From contig NZ_SNYF01000005.1 in NCBI RefSeq assembly GCF_004362805.1, positions 1,601,676 to 1,665,675 of the forward strand: a DNA stretch of 64,000 nucleotides, given 5' to 3'. This document shows, one piece after another, positions 54,038-63,077 of this stretch (position 1 is the stretch's first letter; each line of letters begins with the position of its first letter). The position numbers and the translations under genes were made by a program. The DNA is from Algoriphagus boseongensis (GTDB lineage: Bacteria > Bacteroidota > Bacteroidia > Cytophagales > Cyclobacteriaceae). Under the pieces are notes generated by a model that worked only from the letters and a program-made list of their open reading frames with translations, was not told where the DNA came from and searched no databases.

Positions 54038-55747
54038 TTAAAGTTTATTCTTTTTAAACAAGTAAATAAAATGAAGTTCGCTTGAAAAGGTAAATAAAGA
54101 CTTTCCGTTGGGAAAATCTATAGTAGAAATACCTTCATCTTTCCATTGGTAGTTTTTTGCCTGAACAAACTGAGCATTCCCACTAAAAATGAAATTTTTC
54201 CATTGGTGGGTATACAAAGCACCCAAACTCATATCAATCCATGGTTTTTTCTGACTTTTTCCACCTAATGCCAAGTAGAAGAAATCTTGGTGGTTTTCAA
54301 TTCTCTGAAAAAGAACTCCAACCTTATTCAAACCATTGACTTTAGCGACTTCCAAGATTTGCGCATTAGCCCCAACTCCAATTCCAGCACCCATGGATTC
54401 TCCATAATTGGAAAATCCCCTTACTTGATAATGGGTCTGCCAACTGGTATTGGAAACTCCTAAAACCGGATATCTCAGGAAACGATTTACAGATTCAGCT
54501 TGATGAATTATCTCTCCCCTCACCTGTAAAAATTGGTTAGGTTTATTTAATCGAATCAACTTCGAAAATCCAAAAAGATAAGATCTGGCATGTTCAGGAT
54601 TAAGAATGAATTCTCGCCAGTTAAAATTATGATCGTGTTTTCCTAGTTCAGAATAGACTTCAAATCGGCCTTTTTCACTCCTAAATTTGAAAAAAATAGA
54701 AACTAACTGATCTTGAGCCAAACCATCATAATCCACTGAATTCCCATTTTGAAAAAGCCTTTCTTTTTGGAAGGCCTCAAAGATTGGAAATCTCCCTTGA
54801 AGGTTTTTTTCTACATCTTCATTGTATTGTTGAAAGGTCCGATTGAAGCCAATAAAGAAATTCTTAAGGAAACTGGGCTGATAAGTTATTGATATCCCAC
54901 TTACATATCGCCAGTCACCAGAAAACTGCCTAAAGTATTGATTATTTAACGCTTGATTTTGAGAAGGTTCGATACCTGAATCTTCTGCCCTTCCGGAAAT
55001 AATTTCCCCTTCCAAATGTCCAATCCCAATATTTAGTGGAGCTGAAGTCCTGATAAATGCATGGGGAATTCCTCTGGCATTATTAGAAAAAATCAAACCT
55101 GAAAACTGGCCAGGCCCCCAATAGATATTTTGTGTCCCTACCCCCATTTCAACCTTTCCAAAATTAAGGGAGATGTATGACTGACCTGGGGTGATGAAAT
55201 TTTGATAGGCTTGTCCAAAATATTCTGGGTGATCTCCAAAGTTCCAATACCGAAACCTGGCAAAATTCACATTATCAGAAAAATTATCTCCATAGCCTTG
55301 AAAGGGCTTGTTTTGGCTAAACACGAATTCAGGTCTAAGTTGAATTTGTAGAATAAAAACTTTGGCAAAAATTCCTGGAGAGATGAGGTTTTGCCATCCA
55401 GCTCCATTGAGTAAGGAAGAGTTTCCCCAGCCAAAAGGTCTATTGGAATTGAATACTGTGGTATTAAGAAGCGGAAGAAGTTGAAAATCCGTCCTCGTTT
55501 TCTTCTCTTCTTTAGATAAATCTGAAATAGAATCGGATTGGTCAAACTGAATCTTATTTGAAAATAAACCTTCCTCAGATCGAATAGGTCTTAGGGCAAA
55601 AGAATAATTTTCAAATCCTTTTCCTAAAAGATTGCTTCTTCTCGCACCCTCTTCCAAGACAGGGAAACCTGCAGGAATAGTCTGAGCATTTGCCATTATT
55701 GACAAAATTGTCATTCCCAGAAACCAAAGAAATACGTGTTTTTTCAA
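54038..55747 (-). CDS. wzi: capsule assembly outer-membrane protein (Wzi family)
   Basis: About 569 residues. Signal peptide KKHVFLWFLGMTILSIMANA-Q, then an outer-membrane beta-barrel-like sequence rich in alternating aromatic residues: FARFRYWNFGDHPEYFGQAYQNFITPGQSYISLNFGKVEMGVGTQNIYWGPGQFSGLIFSNNARGIPHAFI is the Wzi core, and the strand pattern continues to the end. Wzi attaches or organises capsule on the outer membrane. The frame runs to 55804, but the TTG at 55747 places the signal peptide exactly at the N-terminus, 5 nt after the upstream stop, so I chose it. A true Wzi signature is present over the first 250 residues. Confidence 0.85.
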   Translation of the reverse strand: MKKHVFLWFLGMTILSIMANAQTIPAGFPVLEEGARRSNLLGKGFENYSFALRPIRSEEGLFSNKIQFDQSDSISDLSKEEKKTRTDFQLLPLLNTTVFNSNRPFGWGNSSLLNGAGWQNLISPGIFAKVFILQIQLRPEFVFSQNKPFQGYGDNFSDNVNFARFRYWNFGDHPEYFGQAYQNFITPGQSYISLNFGKVEMGVGTQNIYWGPGQFSGLIFSNNARGIPHAFIRTSAPLNIGIGHLEGEIISGRAEDSGIEPSQNQALNNQYFRQFSGDWRYVSGISITYQPSFLKNFFIGFNRTFQQYNEDVEKNLQGRFPIFEAFQKERLFQNGNSVDYDGLAQDQLVSIFFKFRSEKGRFEVYSELGKHDHNFNWREFILNPEHARSYLFGFSKLIRLNKPNQFLQVRGEIIHQAESVNRFLRYPVLGVSNTSWQTHYQVRGFSNYGESMGAGIGVGANAQILEVAKVNGLNKVGVLFQRIENHQDFFYLALGGKSQKKPWIDMSLGALYTHQWKNFIFSGNAQFVQAKNYQWKDEGISTIDFPNGKSLFTFSSELHFIYLFKKNKL

Positions 55748-55752
55748 GAAGC

Positions 55753-56844
55753 TTAACCTAAGGACTCCAGCATTGCTACATACTTTTTGGTAATAGCTTT
55801 CCAAGAGTAATTCTTTTTGGCAAGTTTGGATAAATCCTCCTTCATTTGGTCTCTATCCAAAGTCCTAATTTGAAACAAAAGAGCCTTCAATTCTTCAAAA
55901 GAATTAAAATACAAGGCTTTACCAAAAGTCGTTTCTCGATTATAATTGACTCCATAAGCGATAACGGGCAAACCTAAATACATGGCTTCCACTAAAGAAG
56001 GATTGGTTCCACCTGCACTATGCCCATGTAAATAAAAAAAGCAATTAGATCGCAATACATTCAATTCCTCCATCTCATAGATTGGATTATAAAGAATGAT
56101 GTTCTTGACTTTAGAATACTCCTGATAAAGTTTCATCCCGTAATCATTTGCATTCCAGTTTCCTACAACTACGTAAGGCATTCCAATTTCACATTCTTTA
56201 AATGCCCTCAATTGCATTTCCACATTATTCTCTGGCTCGATTCTACAAACTGTAAAAACATAAGGCGAACCTAGAAATGAGAACTTTTTTTGATAAGCAA
56301 TTGGCTCAACTGCATTCACGTGATTCGCACCGTAGGCAATCAAAAAGGAATCTTTTCCATACTCCTCTTCTACATAATCTTGGATATGCTTATTGTCGGC
56401 CACAACTCCATGCGAAAAGCGAACAGCCAAAGCCTCCGAAAATTTCAAAAATCGCTTGGCGAAAAATCCCCATTTATCTCTCTTCCATTCCAAGCCATCT
56501 ATATGAGTGATGATTTTTGCTTTAGTAAATGGTCTAAGAAAAGGGATCATTATTGCTCCTGAAACCCCTAGAAGTAAAATATAATCTTGATTCCTATACG
56601 TTTTCAATAGGGAAATTGAATCATAAATAATACTACTCGCCCCATTAGCTTTTTGGTCGAGGTAAACAAGCCTGGCCTCCTTGTAGGTATCTAGTTTTTC
56701 TGGATACGATTTACTTTCACAAAAAACAGTGATGTCAAAATACTTTGGGAGAAGATCTAGTAAGTTTTCAACAAGCGTCTCAAATCCCCCATAATTTGCG
56801 GGAACGCCGACAATCCCAAGAATTGCAAGTTTTCTTTTACTCAT
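55753..56844 (-). CDS. DUF1972 family glycosyltransferase (GT4-like)
   Basis: 363 residues. KLAILGIVGVPANYGGFETLVENLLD at the N-terminus is the DUF1972 signature found in rhamnosyltransferase-like capsule enzymes. The C-terminal GT1 domain has VFTVCRIEPENNVEMQLRAFKE and LRSNCFFYLHGHSAGGTNPSLVEAMYLGLPVIAYGVNYNRETTFGKALYF. It is immediately upstream of wzi and overlaps the DUF4091 gene by 8 nt. A rhamnose or 6-deoxy sugar donor is plausible, not shown. Confidence 0.88.
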   Translation of the reverse strand: MSKRKLAILGIVGVPANYGGFETLVENLLDLLPKYFDITVFCESKSYPEKLDTYKEARLVYLDQKANGASSIIYDSISLLKTYRNQDYILLLGVSGAIMIPFLRPFTKAKIITHIDGLEWKRDKWGFFAKRFLKFSEALAVRFSHGVVADNKHIQDYVEEEYGKDSFLIAYGANHVNAVEPIAYQKKFSFLGSPYVFTVCRIEPENNVEMQLRAFKECEIGMPYVVVGNWNANDYGMKLYQEYSKVKNIILYNPIYEMEELNVLRSNCFFYLHGHSAGGTNPSLVEAMYLGLPVIAYGVNYNRETTFGKALYFNSFEELKALLFQIRTLDRDQMKEDLSKLAKKNYSWKAITKKYVAMLESLG

Positions 56845-58432
56845 TCAGGTAATTTTTCAATGCCCGGACCATTTGATAACGCTCTTCTTCGATATTGATT
56901 AAAAAATATCTATTAGTCGCATTTACCATATCCCCCGGATAGGATAGTTTGCCTAGTAGTTTAAACTTTTTTATTTCCTCAAGTGCATCCCTTAAAACCA
57001 AATATCGAATGGAGACTTGCCCATTGGGATAAACCAAATGAGCATCCCCGGAAGGAAGGTCTGAATAGATGGCGGAATTCTCAATTTCGGATGACCAAAG
57101 ATTAAAGGCCCACCTCAAAAAACCATTATACCCTCTTGTATTAGACAGCTGGGTAAGAAAATAAATATCCCTCAAATCGGAGGTCAATAAAAAATTAGGC
57201 TGATTGGGCTGCTCAAAACAGGAGGTATAAATGGAAGTTTTTTGCGAGGAAAGAATCCGCTTCGAAAGTTCAGCAGGATCCAGAACTACATTGACTGGAG
57301 TAGAATAATCATCCATCCAAGGTGATAGAAAAGGATAAAAATCACCTGAAAATCCCATCTTAAAGCCAGGAGCAATACTTTTCACCCATTGAGCTAGAGC
57401 CAAAGTTTGATTCGGATCACGCTCGTCGACAAATAAAACTGCCTTATCCAGCCAATTCTTCTCTTTTAAATGCTTTTCTAAATCCACCAGGAGTGGTTTC
57501 CAGAATTCCTGATATTCAGGAGTTCCAGGCTGAGTTTGAATAGAAACAACTTCTCCTTTGGTTTCATCGAAATAGAATAAGAATCCATTCCAGGGAAACA
57601 AATTATGAATCGATATCTGGTCGGAAATCCCTCGATCAATTGCTGTTTGAATATATTTATCAAAGGTGGAGTAATCATAGCGATACTCTCCTTGCGGTAA
57701 TTTTTTAACCTGAATCAACATTTCATCCAAAGGCCGAATTCGGGTATTGTACAAATCCCAAAAAACGAAAGCCGTAATCGAATGCTGATTTATCGCTCCC
57801 AACTGATCAAACATCCGCTCTACTTCCTTCCAATGAGAGGCTGACCATGGTTTGGTTTTGTAAAAATCTGCCATAGCAACAGGGAATTGCCAAAAATCAG
57901 AGTAAAAGTCTAATCCTGAAATACCTTCAAGACTTCTATCTCGAATCGATAAGCTTCCTTTGACTTCAGATTTTTTTTGTTTTTGGGTGAACGTGATCTT
58001 GTAGGATTGGCTTCCTGCCGGAACTTCTTGATTTAGCCTAAGACTTAGGAGAATCCACTGGTTTTCAGAATCTGGATTGAAACTGTTTCCTGTCATCAAC
58101 TCAGCTCTATCTGGAACTTTTACCTTTTCGAAAGTCCCTTGAGTTTTAGTTTCTCCACAATTTCCCGCCGAAAAATCAGCCCAAACCTCATGAAGCTTAT
58201 AGAATTCCACTTGAGAATTTGGTCCTTCGTAAGTAATTGATACTGCGGATAAATCTTTGGAATCAAAGCGAATAGGAATCAAAACACTTTCTTCCCTCCA
58301 AACCGAAAAATTCCCGTCCCCGACCACAGGGGAGTACAATTTTTCCAAATTATAGATTTGAGCCTTTTGGGCATGGGAGTAAAACAGATTCCCAAAAATG
58401 CCAACAACTAAAAAAATTAAAATCTTTTTCAT
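56837..58432 (-). CDS. exported DUF4091/GH123-like protein
   Basis: 531 residues. Signal peptide MKKILIFLVVGIFGNLFYSHA-Q. A beta domain (about 30-170), then a TIM-barrel-like region with FVFWDLYN, AVLFVDERDPNQTLALAQWVKS and a C-terminal GYNGFLRWAFNLWSSE...SGDAHLVYPNGQVSIRYLVLRDALEEIKKFKLL, which is the DUF4091/GH123 ending. GH123 enzymes release N-acetyl-galactosamine-type residues with an acetamido-assisted mechanism. It lies in the middle of capsule genes, so it may trim, edit or recycle the capsule in the periplasm (inference). Its ATG overlaps the upstream GT stop as ATGA. Confidence 0.8.
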   Translation of the reverse strand: MKKILIFLVVGIFGNLFYSHAQKAQIYNLEKLYSPVVGDGNFSVWREESVLIPIRFDSKDLSAVSITYEGPNSQVEFYKLHEVWADFSAGNCGETKTQGTFEKVKVPDRAELMTGNSFNPDSENQWILLSLRLNQEVPAGSQSYKITFTQKQKKSEVKGSLSIRDRSLEGISGLDFYSDFWQFPVAMADFYKTKPWSASHWKEVERMFDQLGAINQHSITAFVFWDLYNTRIRPLDEMLIQVKKLPQGEYRYDYSTFDKYIQTAIDRGISDQISIHNLFPWNGFLFYFDETKGEVVSIQTQPGTPEYQEFWKPLLVDLEKHLKEKNWLDKAVLFVDERDPNQTLALAQWVKSIAPGFKMGFSGDFYPFLSPWMDDYSTPVNVVLDPAELSKRILSSQKTSIYTSCFEQPNQPNFLLTSDLRDIYFLTQLSNTRGYNGFLRWAFNLWSSEIENSAIYSDLPSGDAHLVYPNGQVSIRYLVLRDALEEIKKFKLLGKLSYPGDMVNATNRYFLINIEEERYQMVRALKNYLNE

Positions 58433-59502
58433 GCTGAAAGCAAGTTACGAATCTCGGAGGAAAATTTCCTCCCGGTGAAATCCTGGGCTTTTTCTTTTGC
58501 CTTTGCGCCTAGCTGTTTCCAAAGTTCTTCAGAAGAGTCGATCTTTCTAATCAGCTCCTCAATTTTATCTAAATCAGTATAATCGACTAAATATCCATTA
58601 ATTCCATATTCAATCAGTTCAGTCACTCCACCTTTGGTAGGCACGATAGCTGGAACCCCAAAATGCATTCCTTCCAAAATTGTCATTCCAAAGGTCTCCA
58701 GCCATTTATCAGGGTGAGCTAGGTTGAGCACGAGAAATGCTTGCTTATACCAAGGGACCACCTCCTTTTGAACTGGCCAAATGTGAAGATTAGGCGTGAT
58801 ATTTAATCCAGACTTCCATTTTTCCACATCCTCCGATGAATCACTTAAAATCAAATCAAAATCAAGTTTAGGAAGCCTTTTTGCCAATTCTACAAATTCA
58901 TAAATCCCCTTATAGGGTCTTAGAGAAGCCAGCATTAGGACTGATTTAGATTTCTTTTCTGGTACAAAGACTACTGCTTCTTCCTCAATTTCCTTTTTTA
59001 CAGAATTGTGGATCACGAGTGATTTTCGACTTCCAAGTGCTGGATTTATCGCCAAAAATCTGGAAACCACCACAATTTGATCTGCCCAAGATCTTACTAC
59101 CCAAAACAGAAACCGACTTAATATTTTAGGACTGATTTCATATTCATGGACATGGACAATTACTTTTTTACCCAGCATTTTGCCCATCCAAATCGCCGAG
59201 AATGGAAGGATGGTATTGACATAAAAAAGGCAGTCTTCCTTTCTGTGCCTCAATAGCTTTCCCATTAAAAATACTTGACTCATAAAAAAAGTGACCAAAG
59301 TGATCAGTCGAATATTTGATCTGTAATAGAAATTGGATCGATACCTTATCCCTGATATTCCTGAAAGAAAGCCAGTACCTGAACTGGTATAAAGCTCCAC
59401 CTGATGTCCTTCAAGTTTTGCTACTTCAATCACGTTTCTCAAGACCTGAGGACTTCCAGTGAAGTTATTCAGCAGGTGAAAGAATAGGATCTTTTTGGCC
59501 AA
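58429..59502 (-). CDS. family 4 glycosyltransferase
   Basis: 357 residues, GT-B. AKKILFFHLLNNFTGSPQVLRNVIEVA at the N-terminus, VIVHVHEYEISPKIL and VVVSRFLAINPAL in the middle. The donor half has SVLMLASLRPYKGIYEFVEL, FLVLNLAHPDKWLETFGMTILEGMHFGVPAIVPTKGGVTELI (E-x7-E) and GYLVDYTDLDKIEELIRKI. TTG start at 59502, which overlaps the upstream polymerase gene by 38 nt. Donor unknown. Confidence 0.86.
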   Translation of the reverse strand: MAKKILFFHLLNNFTGSPQVLRNVIEVAKLEGHQVELYTSSGTGFLSGISGIRYRSNFYYRSNIRLITLVTFFMSQVFLMGKLLRHRKEDCLFYVNTILPFSAIWMGKMLGKKVIVHVHEYEISPKILSRFLFWVVRSWADQIVVVSRFLAINPALGSRKSLVIHNSVKKEIEEEAVVFVPEKKSKSVLMLASLRPYKGIYEFVELAKRLPKLDFDLILSDSSEDVEKWKSGLNITPNLHIWPVQKEVVPWYKQAFLVLNLAHPDKWLETFGMTILEGMHFGVPAIVPTKGGVTELIEYGINGYLVDYTDLDKIEELIRKIDSSEELWKQLGAKAKEKAQDFTGRKFSSEIRNLLSA

Positions 59503-60628
59503 AACCTGGTAATTGATTGTAGATCAATAGAAAAACTGAAATCAATAGATAAATCGTTGTTGAATAAAATTCGTGGGTAAACTGCTGAGCAATGATGAAA
59601 ATGTAAAAGAACATGGAGGCAAAAAAGAAGTTTCGTTTCCGAAAAAACATAAAGGCAAAAGTCACCACTGAAACCAAATACAAGAAGTACCCAATAAATC
59701 CATAGGTGTAGAGTAAAACAGAGGTTCCATTCTCGATATAGCCTGTATTATAAATGGTATTTTTTGCGATGGCCTCTCCTACAATATTATTTCCATGACC
59801 GATCAAGTAGCCCATCCAATCGGTTTGCTCAAAGAAGGCAATCCGAAATGCCTGAAGCAAATCAGCCCTCGAGTTCAGGGTTGATACATTAAAAATCAAC
59901 TTGTTGATGAATTCAAAAAAGTAAAGGTAAAAGGCTATTCCTGCAATCACTGTCAGCCAGAAAAATCGCTTATGCTGGAAAAACAATAAAATATAAAAGA
60001 TCAAAAAGCTGTTTCTGTTGAATGTCAAGATCAGCCCAAGCAATACAACCAAATAAGCCATTCGGTCCCAAGCAGAAAGTTGAGCCTTGGCTTTTTTGAA
60101 ATAATAAATCAAGAACCAAGAAATGATTAAGGTTCCAAAAGCCTGAACTGTTGTAGTCAAACCTTTTGCTGCATGAAGGAATGGCAATCCTTTGTCATAC
60201 ATAGGGTGGACAAAGCGATTCATTCCAATCAAATAACTAGAAAAGACGAAGAAGACTCCCAAAAGGATATGAAAGAAAATCCCCCAGTAAATAATTTCCA
60301 AAAAATCACTTTCCTCTCCCAGTAAAGTCACAAAGGTCAATCCAATCAAGGGAAAGAAAACTATAAGAGAAGATTCAGGTAAGTTGAGTAAGTAGGATGC
60401 AAATGCTAGAAGAAACGTGAGTACCAAAACTGCAAAAGCTTTGGTGGGTACTTGATTCTTTTGATAGAAAAAGTGAAAAAGTAAGACCCCAACCAACAAA
60501 ACCATCAGCGCTTTATCCAGTTGAAATCCAACTAACTCAGTGCAGGAAATCAAAAAGAAAAGTAAAATCAAACCTACACGGGTTGACTTTTGGATTAAAA
60601 ATAAAGGAAGCCTAAGACTAGTTTCCAA
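59465..60628 (-). CDS. Wzy-like polymerase, multi-spanning membrane protein
   Basis: 387 residues with about ten membrane helices. The stretch LILTFNRNSFLIFYILLFF followed by LNSRADLLQAFRIAFFEQTDWMGYLIGHGNNIVGEAIAKNTIYNTGYIENGTSVLLYTYGFIGYFLYLVS matches the periplasmic loop of O-antigen polymerases (R-x-x-L/W and G-x-G-x, then a tyrosine/aspartate pair). The TTG start at 60628 overlaps the upstream GT by 11 nt. It is the likely repeat-unit polymerase because it lies nearest to the transferases of the first operon. The homology of the loop is by eye. Confidence 0.78.
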   Translation of the reverse strand: METSLRLPLFLIQKSTRVGLILLFFLISCTELVGFQLDKALMVLLVGVLLFHFFYQKNQVPTKAFAVLVLTFLLAFASYLLNLPESSLIVFFPLIGLTFVTLLGEESDFLEIIYWGIFFHILLGVFFVFSSYLIGMNRFVHPMYDKGLPFLHAAKGLTTTVQAFGTLIISWFLIYYFKKAKAQLSAWDRMAYLVVLLGLILTFNRNSFLIFYILLFFQHKRFFWLTVIAGIAFYLYFFEFINKLIFNVSTLNSRADLLQAFRIAFFEQTDWMGYLIGHGNNIVGEAIAKNTIYNTGYIENGTSVLLYTYGFIGYFLYLVSVVTFAFMFFRKRNFFFASMFFYIFIIAQQFTHEFYSTTIYLLISVFLLIYNQLPGFGQKDPILSPAE

Positions 60629-61904
60629 GGTGAGTAGCCAAGATTTTTAATTGATTCTCTCTGGAGTAAGGCAAAATGGCCTTCCTTGAGTTTTGCTTTA
60701 GCTTATCCATTTTGTCTAGGTCATCATAGATAGTTCTTATCTCTTTGATCAATAGGAATGCTTCTTTAGAGTCTTTGGCAAAAAAGCCCAAAGAGGACTC
60801 TGACAAGATTTTCTCCATTAAATCCCCGTCTGTTGGGCAGAGCAAAACTGGCTTTCCCAAAGCCAAATATTCATACAGCTTGGAAGAAGGTATCCCTTTC
60901 ATATTTCCATAAGCCATTCCTAGGAGAACATGAGCTTTTTGAAGTCTCCGAATAGCCTCTGCACGAGGAAATCGTGAAGTGACCTCAACGTTATCGGTCA
61001 AATGGGAAGGAACTAGAGCTTCAATTCGTCTTTTTTCTTTGACATCAAATCCAGCACCTAGAAATATTAATCGGAAAGGATTCCCTTCAGCAAAGGCAAG
61101 TTCCAATGCTCCTAAGATAACTTTTAAATCTTGTGAGGGATAAACCACCCCACTATACATGATGGTAAATTCCTTTTCTAAATCTACCTCTGGAAGATTA
61201 AGCAAGGATTCCTCAAATCCATTTTGAACTGTGATCCCAGGCAGATTTAGGAAATCGGAAATCCGTTTGGTATAAGGTTCTGAAACTGAAATAATCTGTT
61301 CTGAAGAACCAACCCATTTCTTCTCATAGCTGGATTCTATGCTGGCAATCCACTTTCTAACCCGGCTCCCTCCCTTCTCCATTTGAAGTTCGTTGGTCGT
61401 CCAATCGTCACGATAATCCGCAATCCATGAGATTCCTTTCCGCTTTTTAAGCTGATATCCTAGCCTAAACAGATAAAATGGCTCCCCAGAAATAATCATA
61501 TTCTCTGGGTTTTCTTTTTGGATGAGGGTACTTAGGTATGGTAAAAAATTGGAAAAAGAAGTAAAGGCCAAAGTGAACCTGGCAAAAAGGACGTCCAACA
61601 CTTTCACCAGTAAAAAAATCGGGCGAAAGATCCCTTCACCCAAATGAAGATAGGCCCAATCCAAAATCCCTGGTTTAAATGGTAGGTAATGGACTTCATG
61701 AGTGGAATACTTTTCTACCACAACTTTTTCTCCCAAAGGCCTTTTGGTGTCCTGATGAGTTTTTATGTCCTGATTCCAGGCGCGGGTAACTACAATCGGA
61801 TATATCCCATGCCGATGAAAATTTTCTGCCCAAAAAGTAATTCTTTGAGCAGGTGTCAAAGTGCATGGAGTGTAATAAAAAGAAACAAGAAGAACTTTTT
61901 TCAA
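60618..61904 (-). CDS. family 4 glycosyltransferase
   Basis: 428 residues. KKVLLVSFYYTPCTLTPAQRITFWAENFHRHGIYPIVVTRAW opens the N-domain. ISWIADYRDDWTTNELQ and SEQIISVSEPYTKRI lie in the middle. The donor domain has FTIMYSGVVYPSQDLKVILGAL and RLQKAHVLLGMAYGNMKGIPSSKLYEYLALGKPVLLCPTDGD (a shortened E-x-x-x pattern). TTG start at 61904, required by the first strand. It is separated by 3 nt from the next upstream gene. Cytoplasmic; donor unknown. Confidence 0.85.
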   Translation of the reverse strand: MKKVLLVSFYYTPCTLTPAQRITFWAENFHRHGIYPIVVTRAWNQDIKTHQDTKRPLGEKVVVEKYSTHEVHYLPFKPGILDWAYLHLGEGIFRPIFLLVKVLDVLFARFTLAFTSFSNFLPYLSTLIQKENPENMIISGEPFYLFRLGYQLKKRKGISWIADYRDDWTTNELQMEKGGSRVRKWIASIESSYEKKWVGSSEQIISVSEPYTKRISDFLNLPGITVQNGFEESLLNLPEVDLEKEFTIMYSGVVYPSQDLKVILGALELAFAEGNPFRLIFLGAGFDVKEKRRIEALVPSHLTDNVEVTSRFPRAEAIRRLQKAHVLLGMAYGNMKGIPSSKLYEYLALGKPVLLCPTDGDLMEKILSESSLGFFAKDSKEAFLLIKEIRTIYDDLDKMDKLKQNSRKAILPYSRENQLKILATHLGN

Positions 61905-61907
61905 ACC

Positions 61908-63077
61908 TTAGGTAAGGGCAGTTTGTGCCACAGGTCGCTCCGTAAGCAATCGTAAATCAATCAGGATTTCCCTGAGCACTTCCTCGTTTTGAGCATTTGA
62001 ATATTTCTTAGCTACCCGATGAGAGTTTTCTTTCATTTCCCAAATCTCTTCTTTGGTAAGGGCGTTCAATTTTGCAGCCATCTCCTGCTCCTCAAAAGTC
62101 TCGGTAACAATTCCGTTTTTCTCCTCTACTACAATCTTTTCCATTTCTGGAGATGGACCAATAGCTATGGCCAATCTTCCTTGAATAAACTCAAAAAATT
62201 TATTGGGAAGCGCATTGGCGTAGTTGAAATTCACTGGCTCAAGGATAAACAAGCCCAAATCAAATGCATTGATAAAACTTGAAATCTCCTGAGTGGGTAC
62301 GGGGGGTAAAAACTCAATTGCTTTTCCTTTTGCTAAAGTTTTTAATTCCCCGAAGTAAGCAGGATCGGTAGGCACCAACATGAGTTTTAATACAAATCGA
62401 CTATCGAGAAAATCCATCATTTGGATCATTTTCTCGATTTTTCTACTTCTGTTTGCAATTCCATGATGGATTATTTGGATGGTATCTCCTACCTCTCTAG
62501 GATAAAGTCCCTCCTCGTATTCAGGAGTATTTAAAATCAGGTAAGGTTTTACATCATAATCAGCCGCATAGTCTTTTGCAATTCCGTCACAAACTGTTAG
62601 AAATTTATCGGCTTTGGGGATGTAGTGACGACAGACATAATTGACAAAGCGTTTATGAAACCATTTCCAAAGAATCATGTCGCTAAATTCCTTGGCATAT
62701 TGCTCGTGGGCGTCAAATATTACTTTGGCTTTGGGATGATTTTTCTTTAATTCAATTGCCAATGGCCATGTTTCTGCATCATTGGCAAGGATTAAATCAA
62801 ATTTCGGTTGGTATGAATTTAGCTCCTTCAAACTACTGTGAAGAAGAAATTCCTTAACTCTAAGTTTTGAGAGCCTTGCCACCATTATCCCAAGTTTGAG
62901 CGCTCTGAAAAATGGGGATTTTGCCTTTGTAAGCGGAAAGAATGGAAGATTCCCTTCATACTCCAATCCACTCAAAACTATATCGAATCCTAATTTTTCT
63001 AAAAACGCCATCTGCCGAAGCACTCTCGGATCGGCATGCATTCTAGAAAAGGACAATATGAGTACAGTTTTTCTCAA
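61908..63077 (-). CDS. family 4 glycosyltransferase-like protein
   Basis: 389 residues. KTVLILSFSRMHADPRVLRQMAFLEKLGFDIVLSGL at the N-terminus, then FDLILANDAETWPLAIELKKNHPKAKVIFDAHEQYAKEF. The donor domain has IQIIHHGIANRSRKIEKMIQMM, INAFDLGLFILEPVNFNYANALPNKFFEFIQGRLAIAIGPSPEMEKIV and KNGIVTETFEEQEMAAKLNAL. TTG start at 63077, overlapping the amidotransferase stop as TTGA. It appears complete. Donor unknown. Confidence 0.85.
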   Translation of the reverse strand: MRKTVLILSFSRMHADPRVLRQMAFLEKLGFDIVLSGLEYEGNLPFFPLTKAKSPFFRALKLGIMVARLSKLRVKEFLLHSSLKELNSYQPKFDLILANDAETWPLAIELKKNHPKAKVIFDAHEQYAKEFSDMILWKWFHKRFVNYVCRHYIPKADKFLTVCDGIAKDYAADYDVKPYLILNTPEYEEGLYPREVGDTIQIIHHGIANRSRKIEKMIQMMDFLDSRFVLKLMLVPTDPAYFGELKTLAKGKAIEFLPPVPTQEISSFINAFDLGLFILEPVNFNYANALPNKFFEFIQGRLAIAIGPSPEMEKIVVEEKNGIVTETFEEQEMAAKLNALTKEEIWEMKENSHRVAKKYSNAQNEEVLREILIDLRLLTERPVAQTALT

